Shown: positions 16,214-22,985 of the stretch, one piece after another
Position numbering within the stretch: the first letter of the stretch is position 1
Layout: each line of letters begins with the position of its first letter
Virus record (IMG/VR): IMGVR_UViG_3300049479_000132
Location: 1-42,080 of that record
DNA: 42,080 nt
Reading direction: 5' to 3' (one strand)
From: a virus
Notes under the pieces: generated by a model
The model's input: only the letters and a program-made list of their open reading frames with translations
The model's database searches: none
Told to the model about the DNA's origin: nothing
Translations under genes and position numbers: made by a program

Positions 16214-16723
16214 ATGGCCACATTCCCCGCTCTCAACCCAAGCACTCGCATCTTCACGCCTGGCGATTATCCCAGCAGTTCATTTGGCTCTTGGTCTGGT
16301 AGCGAAAGTCGCGTGCGCAACAGCAACATCATGCAGTCCAGTCAGCTGCGATTGCGCTTCATTGGCATCACCGAAGCGCAAATGCTCAGCATTGTTACCC
16401 ACTACCAAGGGCAAGACGGATCCTTTGAAGCGTTCACGCTTCCATCTGAAATCTGGAGCGGCACCAGCAACCCAGCCGATTACGGCCTGACAGGCTACAG
16501 CTGGCGATATGCAGAAGGCTCACCGCCATCTGTTGATGACATGCCCTGCGGTGGTCATGACGTGGAGGTGCTGCTGGTCTCGGCTCAACTGGCAGGCGCC
16601 ACAACATTGACTGTCAACCTCACCGTGAATATTGCCCTTGCGGCTGGTGTTGCCACAGCTCCAGCACCATTTAACCAGACAGTATCAGTCAGCCTTAGCC
16701 CTGGGGCAGCATCTGGTTCATAG
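16214..16723 (+). CDS. Tail-tip accessory protein, paralogue of 17175 gene
   Basis: A 169-residue protein beginning MATFPALNPSTRIFTPGDYP. The gene at 17175 starts almost identically (MATFPALAPATRKYTLGSYP) and shares the plan: a helix near ITEAQMLSIVTHYQGQDGSFEAF against LTQAETKLIRDHYRGQQGGFLPF, then a Trp-containing strand. The two are therefore diverged duplicates flanking the gene at 16753. This copy has an extra ~45-residue Ala/Thr-rich tail. Location after the hub suggests a fibre adaptor or tail-tip part. Confidence 0.7.
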   Translation: MATFPALNPSTRIFTPGDYPSSSFGSWSGSESRVRNSNIMQSSQLRLRFIGITEAQMLSIVTHYQGQDGSFEAFTLPSEIWSGTSNPADYGLTGYSWRYAEGSPPSVDDMPCGGHDVEVLLVSAQLAGATTLTVNLTVNIALAAGVATAPAPFNQTVSVSLSPGAASGS

Positions 16724-16728
16724 CCTAG
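16721..16728 (+). promoter_or_regulatory. TAGCCTAG junction element
   Basis: A near copy of the TAGCCTGAG element that includes the stop codon of the gene ending at 16723. It is followed by a 24-bp gap before the GTG of the next gene. Confidence 0.25.
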
Positions 16729-16752
16729 GGACAGTTAATAGCATGATGCGCA

Positions 16753-17172
16753 GTGGCTTCGTTCATCTATACATCTTGCATTGATGATGAGGCAAAGGGT
16801 TCGATTAACTTCAACTCGGACACCTTCAAGCTCATGCTGGTCACCAGCAGCTATGCAGCTGATCAGGATGCGCACCTAAAGCGCAGCTCTGTCACCAATG
16901 AAATTACAGGCACTGGCTACACAGCTGGTGGCGTCACGCTGACCAAGAGTGTCACCAAGGATACGGCAACCAACAAGGTCACAATCACATTCAATAGTAC
17001 CAGCTGGGCTAGCAGCACCATCACCGCTCGCGCTGGTGTGATCTACAAGAGCCGTGGTGGTGCATCATCAGCTGATGAACTGGTGGCATATATTGATTTT
17101 GGCGTTGATGTGAGCAGCACCGGCGGCACGTTCAACGTCAGTGCCAGTACAATCACCAAGCAGTTGGCGTAA
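16753..17172 (+). CDS. Small virion/fibre-adaptor protein
   Basis: A 139-residue protein beginning (GTG) with MASFIYTSCIDDEAKGSINF. The signature NSDTFKLMLVTSSYAADQDAHLKRSSVTNEITGTGYTAGG...ARAGVIYKSRGG...LVAYIDFGVDVSSTGGTFNV is a widespread phage single-domain beta protein found near fibres and tail tips. It is probably a structural component. A GTG start is used; no better ATG lies in frame. Confidence 0.75.
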   Translation: MASFIYTSCIDDEAKGSINFNSDTFKLMLVTSSYAADQDAHLKRSSVTNEITGTGYTAGGVTLTKSVTKDTATNKVTITFNSTSWASSTITARAGVIYKSRGGASSADELVAYIDFGVDVSSTGGTFNVSASTITKQLA

Positions 17173-17174
17173 CT

Positions 17175-17546
17175 GTGGCCACTTTCCCTGCTCTGGCTCC
17201 TGCGACGCGCAAGTACACGCTGGGCAGTTACCCCGTGACAGTACCATCTGCGTTCCCAGGTGGCGGTCCACGGTTTCGCCATAGTCAGATCAATGTGGCG
17301 CATCAACTGGAGCTGGGATTCACTGATCTTACTCAGGCTGAGACTAAATTGATCCGCGATCACTACCGTGGCCAGCAGGGTGGATTCCTGCCATTTGCCC
17401 TGTCAGCTGAAGCATGGGCAGGTCATACATCATCAACCGACATTGTGGCATCAGGGCTGCAGTGGAAGTATCTAGAACAACCGGAAGAAACCCAGAAGTC
17501 TGGCGGCTTGGTGGATGTTGCCGTAAAGCTTGGCAGCGTGTACTAG
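17175..17546 (+). CDS. Tail-tip accessory protein, paralogue of 16214 gene
   Basis: A 123-residue protein from a GTG, beginning MATFPALAPATRKYTLGSYP; clearly related to the 169-residue protein encoded at 16214 but without its Ala/Thr tail. It contains FRHSQINVAHQLELGFTDLTQ and IASGLQWKYLEQPEETQKSGG, the latter like the W-K/RY strand of its relative. Phages often carry such small proteins, beginning MATFPA..., just downstream of their tail-tip genes. The specific function is unknown. Confidence 0.7.
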   Translation: MATFPALAPATRKYTLGSYPVTVPSAFPGGGPRFRHSQINVAHQLELGFTDLTQAETKLIRDHYRGQQGGFLPFALSAEAWAGHTSSTDIVASGLQWKYLEQPEETQKSGGLVDVAVKLGSVY

Positions 17547-17557
17547 GGGACGGCCCA

Positions 17558-17566
17558 TAGCCTGAG
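17558..17566 (+). promoter_or_regulatory. TAGCCTGAG before the lysis genes
   Basis: The third exact TAGCCTGAG copy, in the 41-bp gap ahead of the holin-like gene and 21 bp before its ATG. This copy is wholly non-coding, which makes it the best candidate for a promoter -10-type function, here for the lysis genes. Confidence 0.4.
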
Positions 17567-17587
17567 TGCAGCACGCAACCCTTGGAC

Positions 17588-17773
17588 ATGGAACGGATCT
17601 CGGATTACGTCGCCCTGGCTGTGGCCATTCACGGCGTTGCAGTTGTGGTGGTAAATCTCACGCCCACACCTAAGGACAACGATGCCTTGAACGCCTACAG
17701 CCGTATGGCTGTGAAGCTATACCGGGCCCTGGAGATCCTCGCTGGCATCGTCACCCCCCTTGCCAAGCACTGA
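17588..17773 (+). CDS. Holin-like small membrane protein
   Basis: A 61-residue protein (ATG 17588) with one strong membrane segment at about residues 8-23 (VALAVAIHGVAVVVVN) followed by NLTPTPKDNDALNAYSRM and a helical second half. The NLTPTPKD motif after a membrane helix is typical of small phage holin-type proteins placed before an endolysin. It is followed 2 bp later by a second membrane protein and then the endolysin, which supports a lysis role. A second weaker hydrophobic stretch is at the C-terminus (YRALEILAGIVTPLA). Confidence 0.65.
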   Translation: MERISDYVALAVAIHGVAVVVVNLTPTPKDNDALNAYSRMAVKLYRALEILAGIVTPLAKH

Positions 17774-17775
17774 TC

Positions 17776-18018
17776 ATGATCGAAGTGCTGGCAGCTCTCG
17801 TCGGCGCCGTGCTGGGCATTGGCGCCAGCAGTGTGGGCGGCTTCATGCGCCGCGATGAAGAAGCAGGCAAAGCAGTCGTGCGCCTTACTGCAGCGGTTGA
17901 ACACATCGCTGGTGAGGTGTCAATGCTTAGACAGGAGATTAAGGAAGATCGGCAAGAGCTATACCCAAGACTGAATGTTATTGAGCAACGACTGGCCAAG
18001 CTGGAGGCTAAGCCGTGA
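17776..18018 (+). CDS. Membrane-anchored coiled-coil lysis accessory protein
   Basis: An 80-residue protein with an N-terminal membrane segment (IEVLAALVGAVLGIGASSVGGF) and a C-terminal coiled coil rich in Glu/Arg/Leu (HIAGEVSMLRQEIKEDRQEL, then LNVIEQRLAKLEA). Such proteins next to endolysins act as holin partners, XhlA-like anchors or inner-membrane spanins. There is no lipoprotein partner gene nearby, so a two-component spanin is not supported. It overlaps the endolysin start by 4 bp (GTGA). Confidence 0.6.
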   Translation: MIEVLAALVGAVLGIGASSVGGFMRRDEEAGKAVVRLTAAVEHIAGEVSMLRQEIKEDRQELYPRLNVIEQRLAKLEAKP

Positions 18019-19199
18019 ACACCATCGCCAAAGTTCGCGCTGCTGTAGAGCACGCAGCACGACAGGGCCAGCTGAGTCCGCAGCAGCTGGCAGCGGCCAG
18101 CTGGCTGGATGAGCACCTCACACAGGAGCAGCAGCAAGGCTTCACTGAGCTGTGGCGTGCAGAGGGCAGCCCTGCCCAGGCTCCAAGCAAGCTGCCGGCA
18201 CCGCTGTGGCTGGCACCGGCACTCAGGTTGATCAAGGAGTTCGAGGGCTGCCGCCTAGAAGCCTACCGGTGCCCTGCAGGTGTGTGGACCATCGGCTGGG
18301 GCAGCACCCGCCTGATCAATCAACCCGTCCGCGAGGGAGACAAGATCACACAGCAGATGGCTGATGAGCTGCTCCAAAACGAGGTGGAAAATCTCTTCGC
18401 ACCAGGCCTGTTCACCCTGCTGCCGCTGGCCAAGCGCTGGCGACCTGAGCAGCAGGCTGCACTGATCAGCTTCTCCTACAACGTCGGCCTTGGAGCGCTG
18501 GAAGAGTCCACGCTGCGGAAGCGGATCCTGGCTGGTGAAGATCCAATCAAGGTGGTGAGGGAAGAGCTACCGCGATGGAACAAAGTTGATGGCGGCAAGC
18601 CGCTGGCTGGCCTAGAGCGTCGCCGTGCTGCTGAGGTGGCACTGTTCTGTGGTGGGCAGGTGCCAGCACCACTGAAGGTGCCGTACTACTCGCAGCGGGA
18701 CAGTGCCGTTGACGGGCAGGCCCAGCGGATGTGCTTCTCCTCCAGCTGCGCCATGCTGACCGCCTACCTCAGGCCGGGAAGTATTGCCGGCCCTAACGCT
18801 GATGACCAATACCTCAAGCGGGTGCAGCAGTACGGCGATACCACCAGTGGCATTGCGCAGATCAAAGCGCTCGCCAGCTACGGCATCACGGCACGATTTG
18901 TCCATAACGCTGATTGGGCCGACATCGAGCGCCAGATCAACCGTGATGTACCGGTGCCTTGCGGGTTCCTCCACCACGGCCCCAGCTCAGCACCAACGGG
19001 TGGTGGCCACTGGCTGATCGTGATTGGGTACACACCCACCGCTGTGATCGTCAATGATCCATGGGGTGAGATGCTCGTCGCCCAGGGCAGTTACCTTGGC
19101 CCGCGTGGTGCTGGGCTCTGCTACAGCCGCAAGAACTGGGGACCACGGTGGCTGGCAGAAGGTGCCCGGTCTGGCTGGGCGATCATTGCGGAGCCGTGA
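18015..19199 (+). CDS. Bifunctional endolysin: GH24 lysozyme + C39-like peptidase
   Basis: A 394-residue protein with two enzyme-like parts. Residues ~70-220 form a GH24 (T4-type) lysozyme: catalytic Glu in IKEFEGCRLEAY, then CPAGVWTIGWGST, where Cys stands in the place of T4 Asp20 (a known variant) and the catalytic-site Thr is retained. The segment ALISFSYNVG is the family's helix signature. Residues ~225-394 resemble papain-like C39-type peptidases: Cys in RMCFSSSCAML, His in GGGHWLIVIGY, Asp in VNDPWGEM. It could cut both the sugar backbone and the peptides of peptidoglycan. A start GTG overlaps the upstream stop. Confidence 0.88.
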   Translation: MNTIAKVRAAVEHAARQGQLSPQQLAAASWLDEHLTQEQQQGFTELWRAEGSPAQAPSKLPAPLWLAPALRLIKEFEGCRLEAYRCPAGVWTIGWGSTRLINQPVREGDKITQQMADELLQNEVENLFAPGLFTLLPLAKRWRPEQQAALISFSYNVGLGALEESTLRKRILAGEDPIKVVREELPRWNKVDGGKPLAGLERRRAAEVALFCGGQVPAPLKVPYYSQRDSAVDGQAQRMCFSSSCAMLTAYLRPGSIAGPNADDQYLKRVQQYGDTTSGIAQIKALASYGITARFVHNADWADIERQINRDVPVPCGFLHHGPSSAPTGGGHWLIVIGYTPTAVIVNDPWGEMLVAQGSYLGPRGAGLCYSRKNWGPRWLAEGARSGWAIIAEP

Positions 19200-19387
19200 T
19201 GGCTCTCAAAAACGCCTATCAGCTGCAACCTGGCCTCTGGCGTGTCACCAGAGATACCACTGGTGTACAGCTGTGGATCGCTATCGCCAATGGCATCACG
19301 CTCTACAGCTACAGCGAGGATTACGCCCGGTTGTGGCTGAGTCGTGAGCAGGACATCCCCGATCCACCTGGCCCAGTAGCGGCATAG
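19199..19387 (+). CDS. Small protein downstream of endolysin, unknown
   Basis: A 62-residue protein with ATG at 19199 overlapping the endolysin stop. The sequence LQPGLWRVTRDTTGVQLWIAIANGITLYSYSEDYARLWLSREQD is a compact mixed fold with many aromatics; no transmembrane or catalytic motif is present. It ends the lysis operon. It could be an endolysin regulator or an unrelated moron; nothing in the sequence decides. Confidence 0.6.
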   Translation: MALKNAYQLQPGLWRVTRDTTGVQLWIAIANGITLYSYSEDYARLWLSREQDIPDPPGPVAA

Positions 19388-19400
19388 CTGCCGGTCGTGC

Positions 19401-19418
19401 TAATGTGCATTTACGCCA
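19401..19418. promoter_or_regulatory. Dyad operator site 2
   Basis: TAATGTGCA (left half) fits the phage-wide consensus NRRTGYGSA well; the right half (TGGCGTAAA on the other strand) is poor. It lies in the 72-bp gap between the lysis operon and the membrane-HTH gene at 19460. A position 42 bp upstream of that start would suit transcription control. Confidence 0.5.
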
Positions 19419-19459
19419 GCTGTTGAGCGCTGCTCCAGCTGGCAACTGCATTTTCCATC

Positions 19460-19645
19460 ATGACCACCACCATCCTGTGGGTGCTGCTGGTGCCGCTGGT
19501 GATCGCCATTGGCGTGATCCTCTGGCTCAGCGAGACCACACCCCAACGCATCAACCGCCTGCGCCGCTACGGCTGGAGCCAACAACGCATTGCTGATCAT
19601 CTTCGCATCAGCCGCTATGCCGTACGTCAAGTGCTGATGACTTAG
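19460..19645 (+). CDS. Membrane-tethered helix-turn-helix miniprotein
   Basis: A 61-residue protein with an N-terminal membrane helix (residues ~5-23, ILWVLLVPLVIAIGVILWL) followed directly by a basic HTH-like unit (PQRINRLRRYGWSQQRIADH, then LRISRYAVRQVL), similar to resolvase or sigma region 4 HTHs. The topology N-out, C-in would place the HTH in the cytoplasm. A membrane-bound DNA-binding miniprotein could sense envelope state, tether DNA or act as a lysis/lysogeny switch. It has its own upstream dyad operator and is followed by a convergent gene. Confidence 0.6.
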   Translation: MTTTILWVLLVPLVIAIGVILWLSETTPQRINRLRRYGWSQQRIADHLRISRYAVRQVLMT

Positions 19646-19833
19646 GGCGTCGGTAACCCCATCTGCCGGCGCAGCTCGCGGCATAGCTCCATTGCTCGAT
19701 GGCCAGACGCCAGCTGGATGCAAACTCCACGGTTCACCACCTCCCAGCACGCTGAACCGCGATCATCAATTCCTACGCGCACGTATGGGTCGTCTGGGTC
19801 GTCGTCAGACTGAGGCAATGCAGATGGTGCCAT
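19642..19833 (-). CDS. Small acidic protein, unknown
   Basis: A 63-residue protein beginning MAPSALPQSDDDPDDPYVRVGI, with a central GSACWEVVNRGVCIQLASGHRAMELCRELRRQM. The second half is helical. It converges with and slightly overlaps the HTH miniprotein gene. Its start codon is antiparallel and interlocked with the start of the gene at 19832 (both use the same CATG). Function is not recognisable. Confidence 0.5.
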   Translation of the reverse strand: MAPSALPQSDDDPDDPYVRVGIDDRGSACWEVVNRGVCIQLASGHRAMELCRELRRQMGLPTP

Positions 19834-20116
19834 GGATCCCGGCTGGTTGATTCCTACCCTCAGCCTGCAGACCCAGCTGTCCCAGGAGCGTGCGCGGCGT
19901 GCTATCGCACGGATGAGCCGTGATCAGTTGGCGGTGAAGGCTGATGAGTTGATCCAGAAGTGGTTCCTGCAGCAGGAGCTCATCAACCGCCTGCTGGGCC
20001 GCGTACGTGAGCTGGAGGTGCAAGTGGCGCTCAAGGATGCTGCACCCCTGGGCCCGCCACGGGCTGAGCACCACCAGTGGGCGGCGGAGCTGCTCGGCAG
20101 GGATGGGGTGAGCTGA
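19832..20116 (+). CDS. Small coiled-coil protein, unknown
   Basis: A 94-residue helical protein (MDPGWLIPTLSLQTQLSQER...) with a repeated Leu/charged pattern in MSRDQLAVKADELIQKWFLQ and RLLGRVRELEVQVAL that suggests a coiled coil. It ends 6 bp before the stop of the convergent sigma factor gene. Its ATG overlaps the start of the minus-strand gene at 19833. There are no catalytic motifs. Confidence 0.55.
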   Translation: MDPGWLIPTLSLQTQLSQERARRAIARMSRDQLAVKADELIQKWFLQQELINRLLGRVRELEVQVALKDAAPLGPPRAEHHQWAAELLGRDGVS

Positions 20117-20122
20117 GCGGCG

Positions 20123-21073
20123 CTACGCCGCAAACAAGCTCAGCTGCTCCGTCACCCCCATCGGCTCCACCGGCCTGATTACCGGCCGCTTTGATGGCAC
20201 CACATCCCTAATCATCTGCATCGCCTGCAGCTGCTGTTGCAGATACCGCAGCCGGCCATCAACACGTGCCGGTTTCATCCCAAGCTGCGTAGCAATCTCA
20301 GAGCGCTCCACCGCTGGACCATCCAATCCCCACGCCATCGCCAGCAACATCTGATCACGGCTTGGCAACGTCGCCATCAGCTCGCGCAGCTGCTCGGCCT
20401 GCTGGTACCGCTCGTCCTGGGCTTCATACTCTTCAGGCGTTGAATCCCAACAGGCCACCACATCACCTAGCTCTAGCCCGTCGTCACTGATCACCTGATC
20501 CAGGCTGGCAACAGGCCTAGCGTTCACCAGTAGCTGATCCATCACCCGCTCAGACACCCCAAGCTCTGCAGCGATCTCATCCTGCGTCGGCTCACGCCCC
20601 AGCTCCATCGCCAGCCGTCTGCGGATTGGACCGAGCTTCCCAAGGTGCTGGCTGTGGCTGCCGGGAATCGCCACCAGCCTGGTGTGATGATCAGCCCAGT
20701 GACCTACCGCCTGACGGATCCACCAGTAGGCGTAGGTGCTGAACCGATACCCCCTGGTGGGATCGAACCGTTCTACCGCTCGGATCAATCCCTCGTTGGC
20801 GGCCTGCACCAGATCATCAATGCTGTGGTCCTTGGCCATGCGGTGGCAGTGCTTTGACACATACGCCACCGCAAGCCGTAGGTTTCCCTTCACAAACCTA
20901 TCTTTCGCCCGCTTGCCGCGACGTTTGATGCCAGGCGGGCAACTATCTGGAAATCCCGGATGGTTCAGCCAAGCTTGTACCTGATTGCCCAGCTCGATCT
21001 CCTCAGCAGGCGTGAGCAGCGGGATGCGGCCAATCTGATCAAGCCACCAACTCAGTCCAGATGGCGGTGCCAT
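20123..21073 (-). CDS. Sigma-70 factor ending in a clamp-binding motif
   Basis: A 316-residue primary/group-2-type sigma factor directing RNA polymerase to phage promoters. Region 1.2 is at ~1-35 (IPLLTPAEEIELGNQVQAWL), region 2 at ~55-120 (NLRLAVAYVSKHC, DLVQAANEGLIRAVERFDP, RGYRFSTYAYWWIRQAV), region 3 at ~130-190 and a divergent region 4 at ~230-280 (RSEIATQLGMKPARVDGRLRYL). After region 4 an extra ~30-residue tail ends TEQLSLFAA. QLSLF equals the consensus bacterial sliding-clamp-binding pentapeptide, a feature I do not expect in ordinary sigma factors. It forms an operon with a second sigma factor 4 bp upstream. Confidence 0.92.
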   Translation of the reverse strand: MAPPSGLSWWLDQIGRIPLLTPAEEIELGNQVQAWLNHPGFPDSCPPGIKRRGKRAKDRFVKGNLRLAVAYVSKHCHRMAKDHSIDDLVQAANEGLIRAVERFDPTRGYRFSTYAYWWIRQAVGHWADHHTRLVAIPGSHSQHLGKLGPIRRRLAMELGREPTQDEIAAELGVSERVMDQLLVNARPVASLDQVISDDGLELGDVVACWDSTPEEYEAQDERYQQAEQLRELMATLPSRDQMLLAMAWGLDGPAVERSEIATQLGMKPARVDGRLRYLQQQLQAMQMIRDVVPSKRPVIRPVEPMGVTEQLSLFAA

Positions 21074-21077
21074 GGCA

Positions 21078-21965
21078 TCACGCGGCGCAGTTGAGTTGAT
21101 TGCGCATCCGCATCAATGCTCTTCGTTCACGCTGACGGATTCGCTCACGGCTCACGCCAAGCGATGCACCAATCGCTCGTAACGTGGTCGGCTTGCCTTG
21201 CAGGTACCGCTCACGGATGATCATCCGATCCATCGGGTCCAGCTGCTGCAGGATTGCAACGCTGCTTTGCAGTAGGTCGCCGTGCTCATCCATGAAGCTG
21301 CTGTCTGTAGCTTCAGCAGCGACCTGATCTAGGTACGTGGACGCCTCGCTGCCACGGTTACCGCTGTCGCTGCGCAGGTTCTGATCCAGGCTGATCGCCG
21401 GTTGCGCATGAGCCAGCGTCGCTTTCAGCGTTTCCATGTTGCAGCCGACATGCTCAGCAATCTCAGCTAGCTGCGGCTTCCGGCCGGTCTTCATGACCTG
21501 CTCGTCGCAATAGATGGATGCCTTTCGCAATAAGGTCAGGTTGTGGCACGGGAGGCGGATCATCCGCGCCTGGCTCTCAATCGCCCTGTTGATGCTCTGC
21601 CGTATCCAGTTGAACGCGTAGGTGCTGAACTTGTACCCACGTGAGGCGTCGAACTTGGTGATGGCCCGCTGCAGGCCAATCAATCCCTCCTGCACCAGGT
21701 CCTCAACGGTGAGGTGTGGCTCGGCACGCTTGGTATGGCGCTTGGCAATCAGCACCACCAGTCGAATGTTGGACAGGAAGAACCGGTCCCATGCCCGCTT
21801 GCCACGGCGCTGGATCGCTCGCTGTTTGGCCGTGGGCGTGGCCAGGTCCTTAATCGCCAGCCAGGCCTGAACGTCGCGGCTCAGCGTGATCTCCTGTTCA
21901 GTCGTCAGCAGCGGGTAGGCGCGGCTTTGCTGCATCAACCAGTCGAGTGGTTCGGCCATGGGCAT
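21078..21965 (-). CDS. Second sigma-70 factor
   Basis: A ~295-residue sigma factor with region 1.2 (YPLLTTEQEITLSRDVQAWL), region 2 (NIRLVVLIAKRH, DLVQEGLIGLQRAITKFD, RGYKFSTYAFNWIRQSI), region 3 and a canonical region 4 (LRAIGASLGVSRERIRQRERRALMRMRNQL). Region 4 is much more typical than in the neighbour sigma, so this protein probably recognises a more standard -35. I place the start at ATG 21965 (or 21959); a longer frame to 22106 is open but its extra residues look non-coding and would cover a dyad operator. It is the first gene of a two-sigma operon, under the dyad at 21988. Confidence 0.92.
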   Translation of the reverse strand: MPMAEPLDWLMQQSRAYPLLTTEQEITLSRDVQAWLAIKDLATPTAKQRAIQRRGKRAWDRFFLSNIRLVVLIAKRHTKRAEPHLTVEDLVQEGLIGLQRAITKFDASRGYKFSTYAFNWIRQSINRAIESQARMIRLPCHNLTLLRKASIYCDEQVMKTGRKPQLAEIAEHVGCNMETLKATLAHAQPAISLDQNLRSDSGNRGSEASTYLDQVAAEATDSSFMDEHGDLLQSSVAILQQLDPMDRMIIRERYLQGKPTTLRAIGASLGVSRERIRQRERRALMRMRNQLNCAA

Positions 21966-21987
21966 CCGTCGATCGGCTGCACCATAG

Positions 21988-22005
21988 CGGTGCGGATGCA
22001 CATTG
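21988..22005. promoter_or_regulatory. Dyad operator site 3, upstream of sigma operon
   Basis: CGGTGCGGA|TGCACATTG matches the operator consensus strongly in both halves (core TGCG-GATG-CACA). It lies 22 bp upstream of the sigma operon start and 124 bp upstream of the divergent RHH gene, so it may control both transcripts. Confidence 0.65.
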
Positions 22006-22129
22006 CCACCGCTTTGCCGCAGATCCGTGTCTCCGTGTTGACGCGAGCCTGTGCCCGTGGCCACGGTTGTGGGGTGGACCGGCGGTGCGTCAACACCCCG
22101 GCCCATGACCGATCCATTGCTCTGGACCG

Positions 22130-22321
22130 ATGACCACAGTCAACCTCACTGCCCACACCACCGCAAGCGGCCTGGCGCTTGCTTGCCGCCATCCACAGCG
22201 CATCAGCGTCAGCATCAGCTGGGCGCTGCATCAACGCTTGATTGAGCTCAGCGACCACGAGGGCCGCAGCCTGAGCAACCTGGCGGCACACCTCCTAGAG
22301 ACGGCCCTGCCACGTCGCTAA
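22130..22321 (+). CDS. Ribbon-helix-helix (CopG/Arc-like) regulator
   Basis: A 63-residue protein with the RHH pattern: a beta strand (RISVSIS) then helix A (WALHQRLIELSDHEG), a turn and helix B (SLSNLAAHLLETALPRR). RHH dimers bind short dyads through the strand, as in P22 Arc and Mnt. The first ~22 residues are Thr/Ala-rich and of unclear role. The gene faces away from the sigma operon with a dyad operator between, so it is a candidate regulator of this locus. Confidence 0.7.
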   Translation: MTTVNLTAHTTASGLALACRHPQRISVSISWALHQRLIELSDHEGRSLSNLAAHLLETALPRR

Positions 22322-22349
22322 CTGTTGCGAGGCTGCATCGTGGTGATGC

Positions 22350-22367
22350 GGTTTTGCATCCGCTTTG
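22350..22367. promoter_or_regulatory. Dyad operator site 4
   Basis: GGTTTTGCA|TCCGCTTTG; on the minus strand CAAAGCGGA|TGCAAAACC. This is a more degenerate copy of the operator in the 76-bp gap between the RHH gene and the Gp157 gene, 31 bp before the latter's ATG. Confidence 0.45.
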
Positions 22368-22397
22368 CTACGGTGCGGTCGGCCATCACGCCATGCC

Positions 22398-22949
22398 ATG
22401 ACCGCAACCCTATTTGACCTGACCGGCGATGCGCTGCGGCTGCAAGCCCGCATCAATGCCGCTGCTGAAGGCCTGTTCAGCGAAGACCCTGCTGATGTGG
22501 CCAATGCCACCGGACAGCTGGAATCGCTGATCAGCGCTGAAGCGGACAACCGCCGCGCTGTAGAAGCCAAGGCTGATGCCTGGTGCTGGGTGATTGATCA
22601 CCTCCGCGCTCAGGCCGTAGCCAGAGCTGAGCACAGCCGCCGCCTGGCAGACCTGGCCAAAGCCGCTGAGCATCAAGCCGAGGTGCTGCAGGAGCAGCTG
22701 ATCAGCGCATTGCAGCGTGTGGCGCCAGATGAAACCACCTGGAAGCTGCCCGATCACAAGATCACCAGCAGGAAAACCACCAGCGTGGAGCTCGATCCTG
22801 ATATGCAGGTGCTGGATCTGCCGGAGGAGTACCAGCGGGTGAAGACCACGTACAGCGCTGACAAGACGGCGCTGAAGGCTGCCCTGGCCCTTGGTGCACA
22901 GATTGAAGGTGCGCAGCTGGTCGAGCGCCGTAGCTGGAAAATCGCCTAA
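22398..22949 (+). CDS. Siphovirus Gp157-like protein
   Basis: A 183-residue protein matching the Gp157 pattern: a long N-terminal coiled coil with LESLISAEADNRRAVEAKADAWCWVIDHLRAQA, then EQLISALQRVAPDETTWKLP and the small C-terminal beta domain KITSRKTTSVELDPDMQVLDLPEEYQRVKTTYSADKTALK...GAQLVERRSWKI. Gp157 proteins occur with phage recombination/replication genes and have been linked in some phages to host-interference resistance; here the role is not shown. I chose ATG 22398 (MTATLFDLTGDAL) over an upstream ATG that would overlap an operator. Confidence 0.85.
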   Translation: MTATLFDLTGDALRLQARINAAAEGLFSEDPADVANATGQLESLISAEADNRRAVEAKADAWCWVIDHLRAQAVARAEHSRRLADLAKAAEHQAEVLQEQLISALQRVAPDETTWKLPDHKITSRKTTSVELDPDMQVLDLPEEYQRVKTTYSADKTALKAALALGAQIEGAQLVERRSWKIA

Positions 22950-22956
22950 CCTCCCA

Positions 22957-22974
22957 TGATGCAGATTCACATTC
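22957..22974. promoter_or_regulatory. Dyad operator site 5
   Basis: TGATGCAGA|TTCACATTC; the right half (GAATGTGAA on the other strand) fits the consensus. It lies in the 36-bp gap before the gene starting at 22986. The stretch up to the ATG resembles the region just upstream of the SSB start, at the same distance from the ATG. Confidence 0.5.
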
Positions 22975-22985
22975 ACACCCCTGCG

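Noticed and set aside
21966-22106. A longer N-terminus for the second sigma factor starting at 22106
   Set aside because: The extra residues are Gly/His/Arg-rich without sigma-like features and would span the dyad operator at 21988; the ATG at 21965 or 21959 gives a normal region 1.2.
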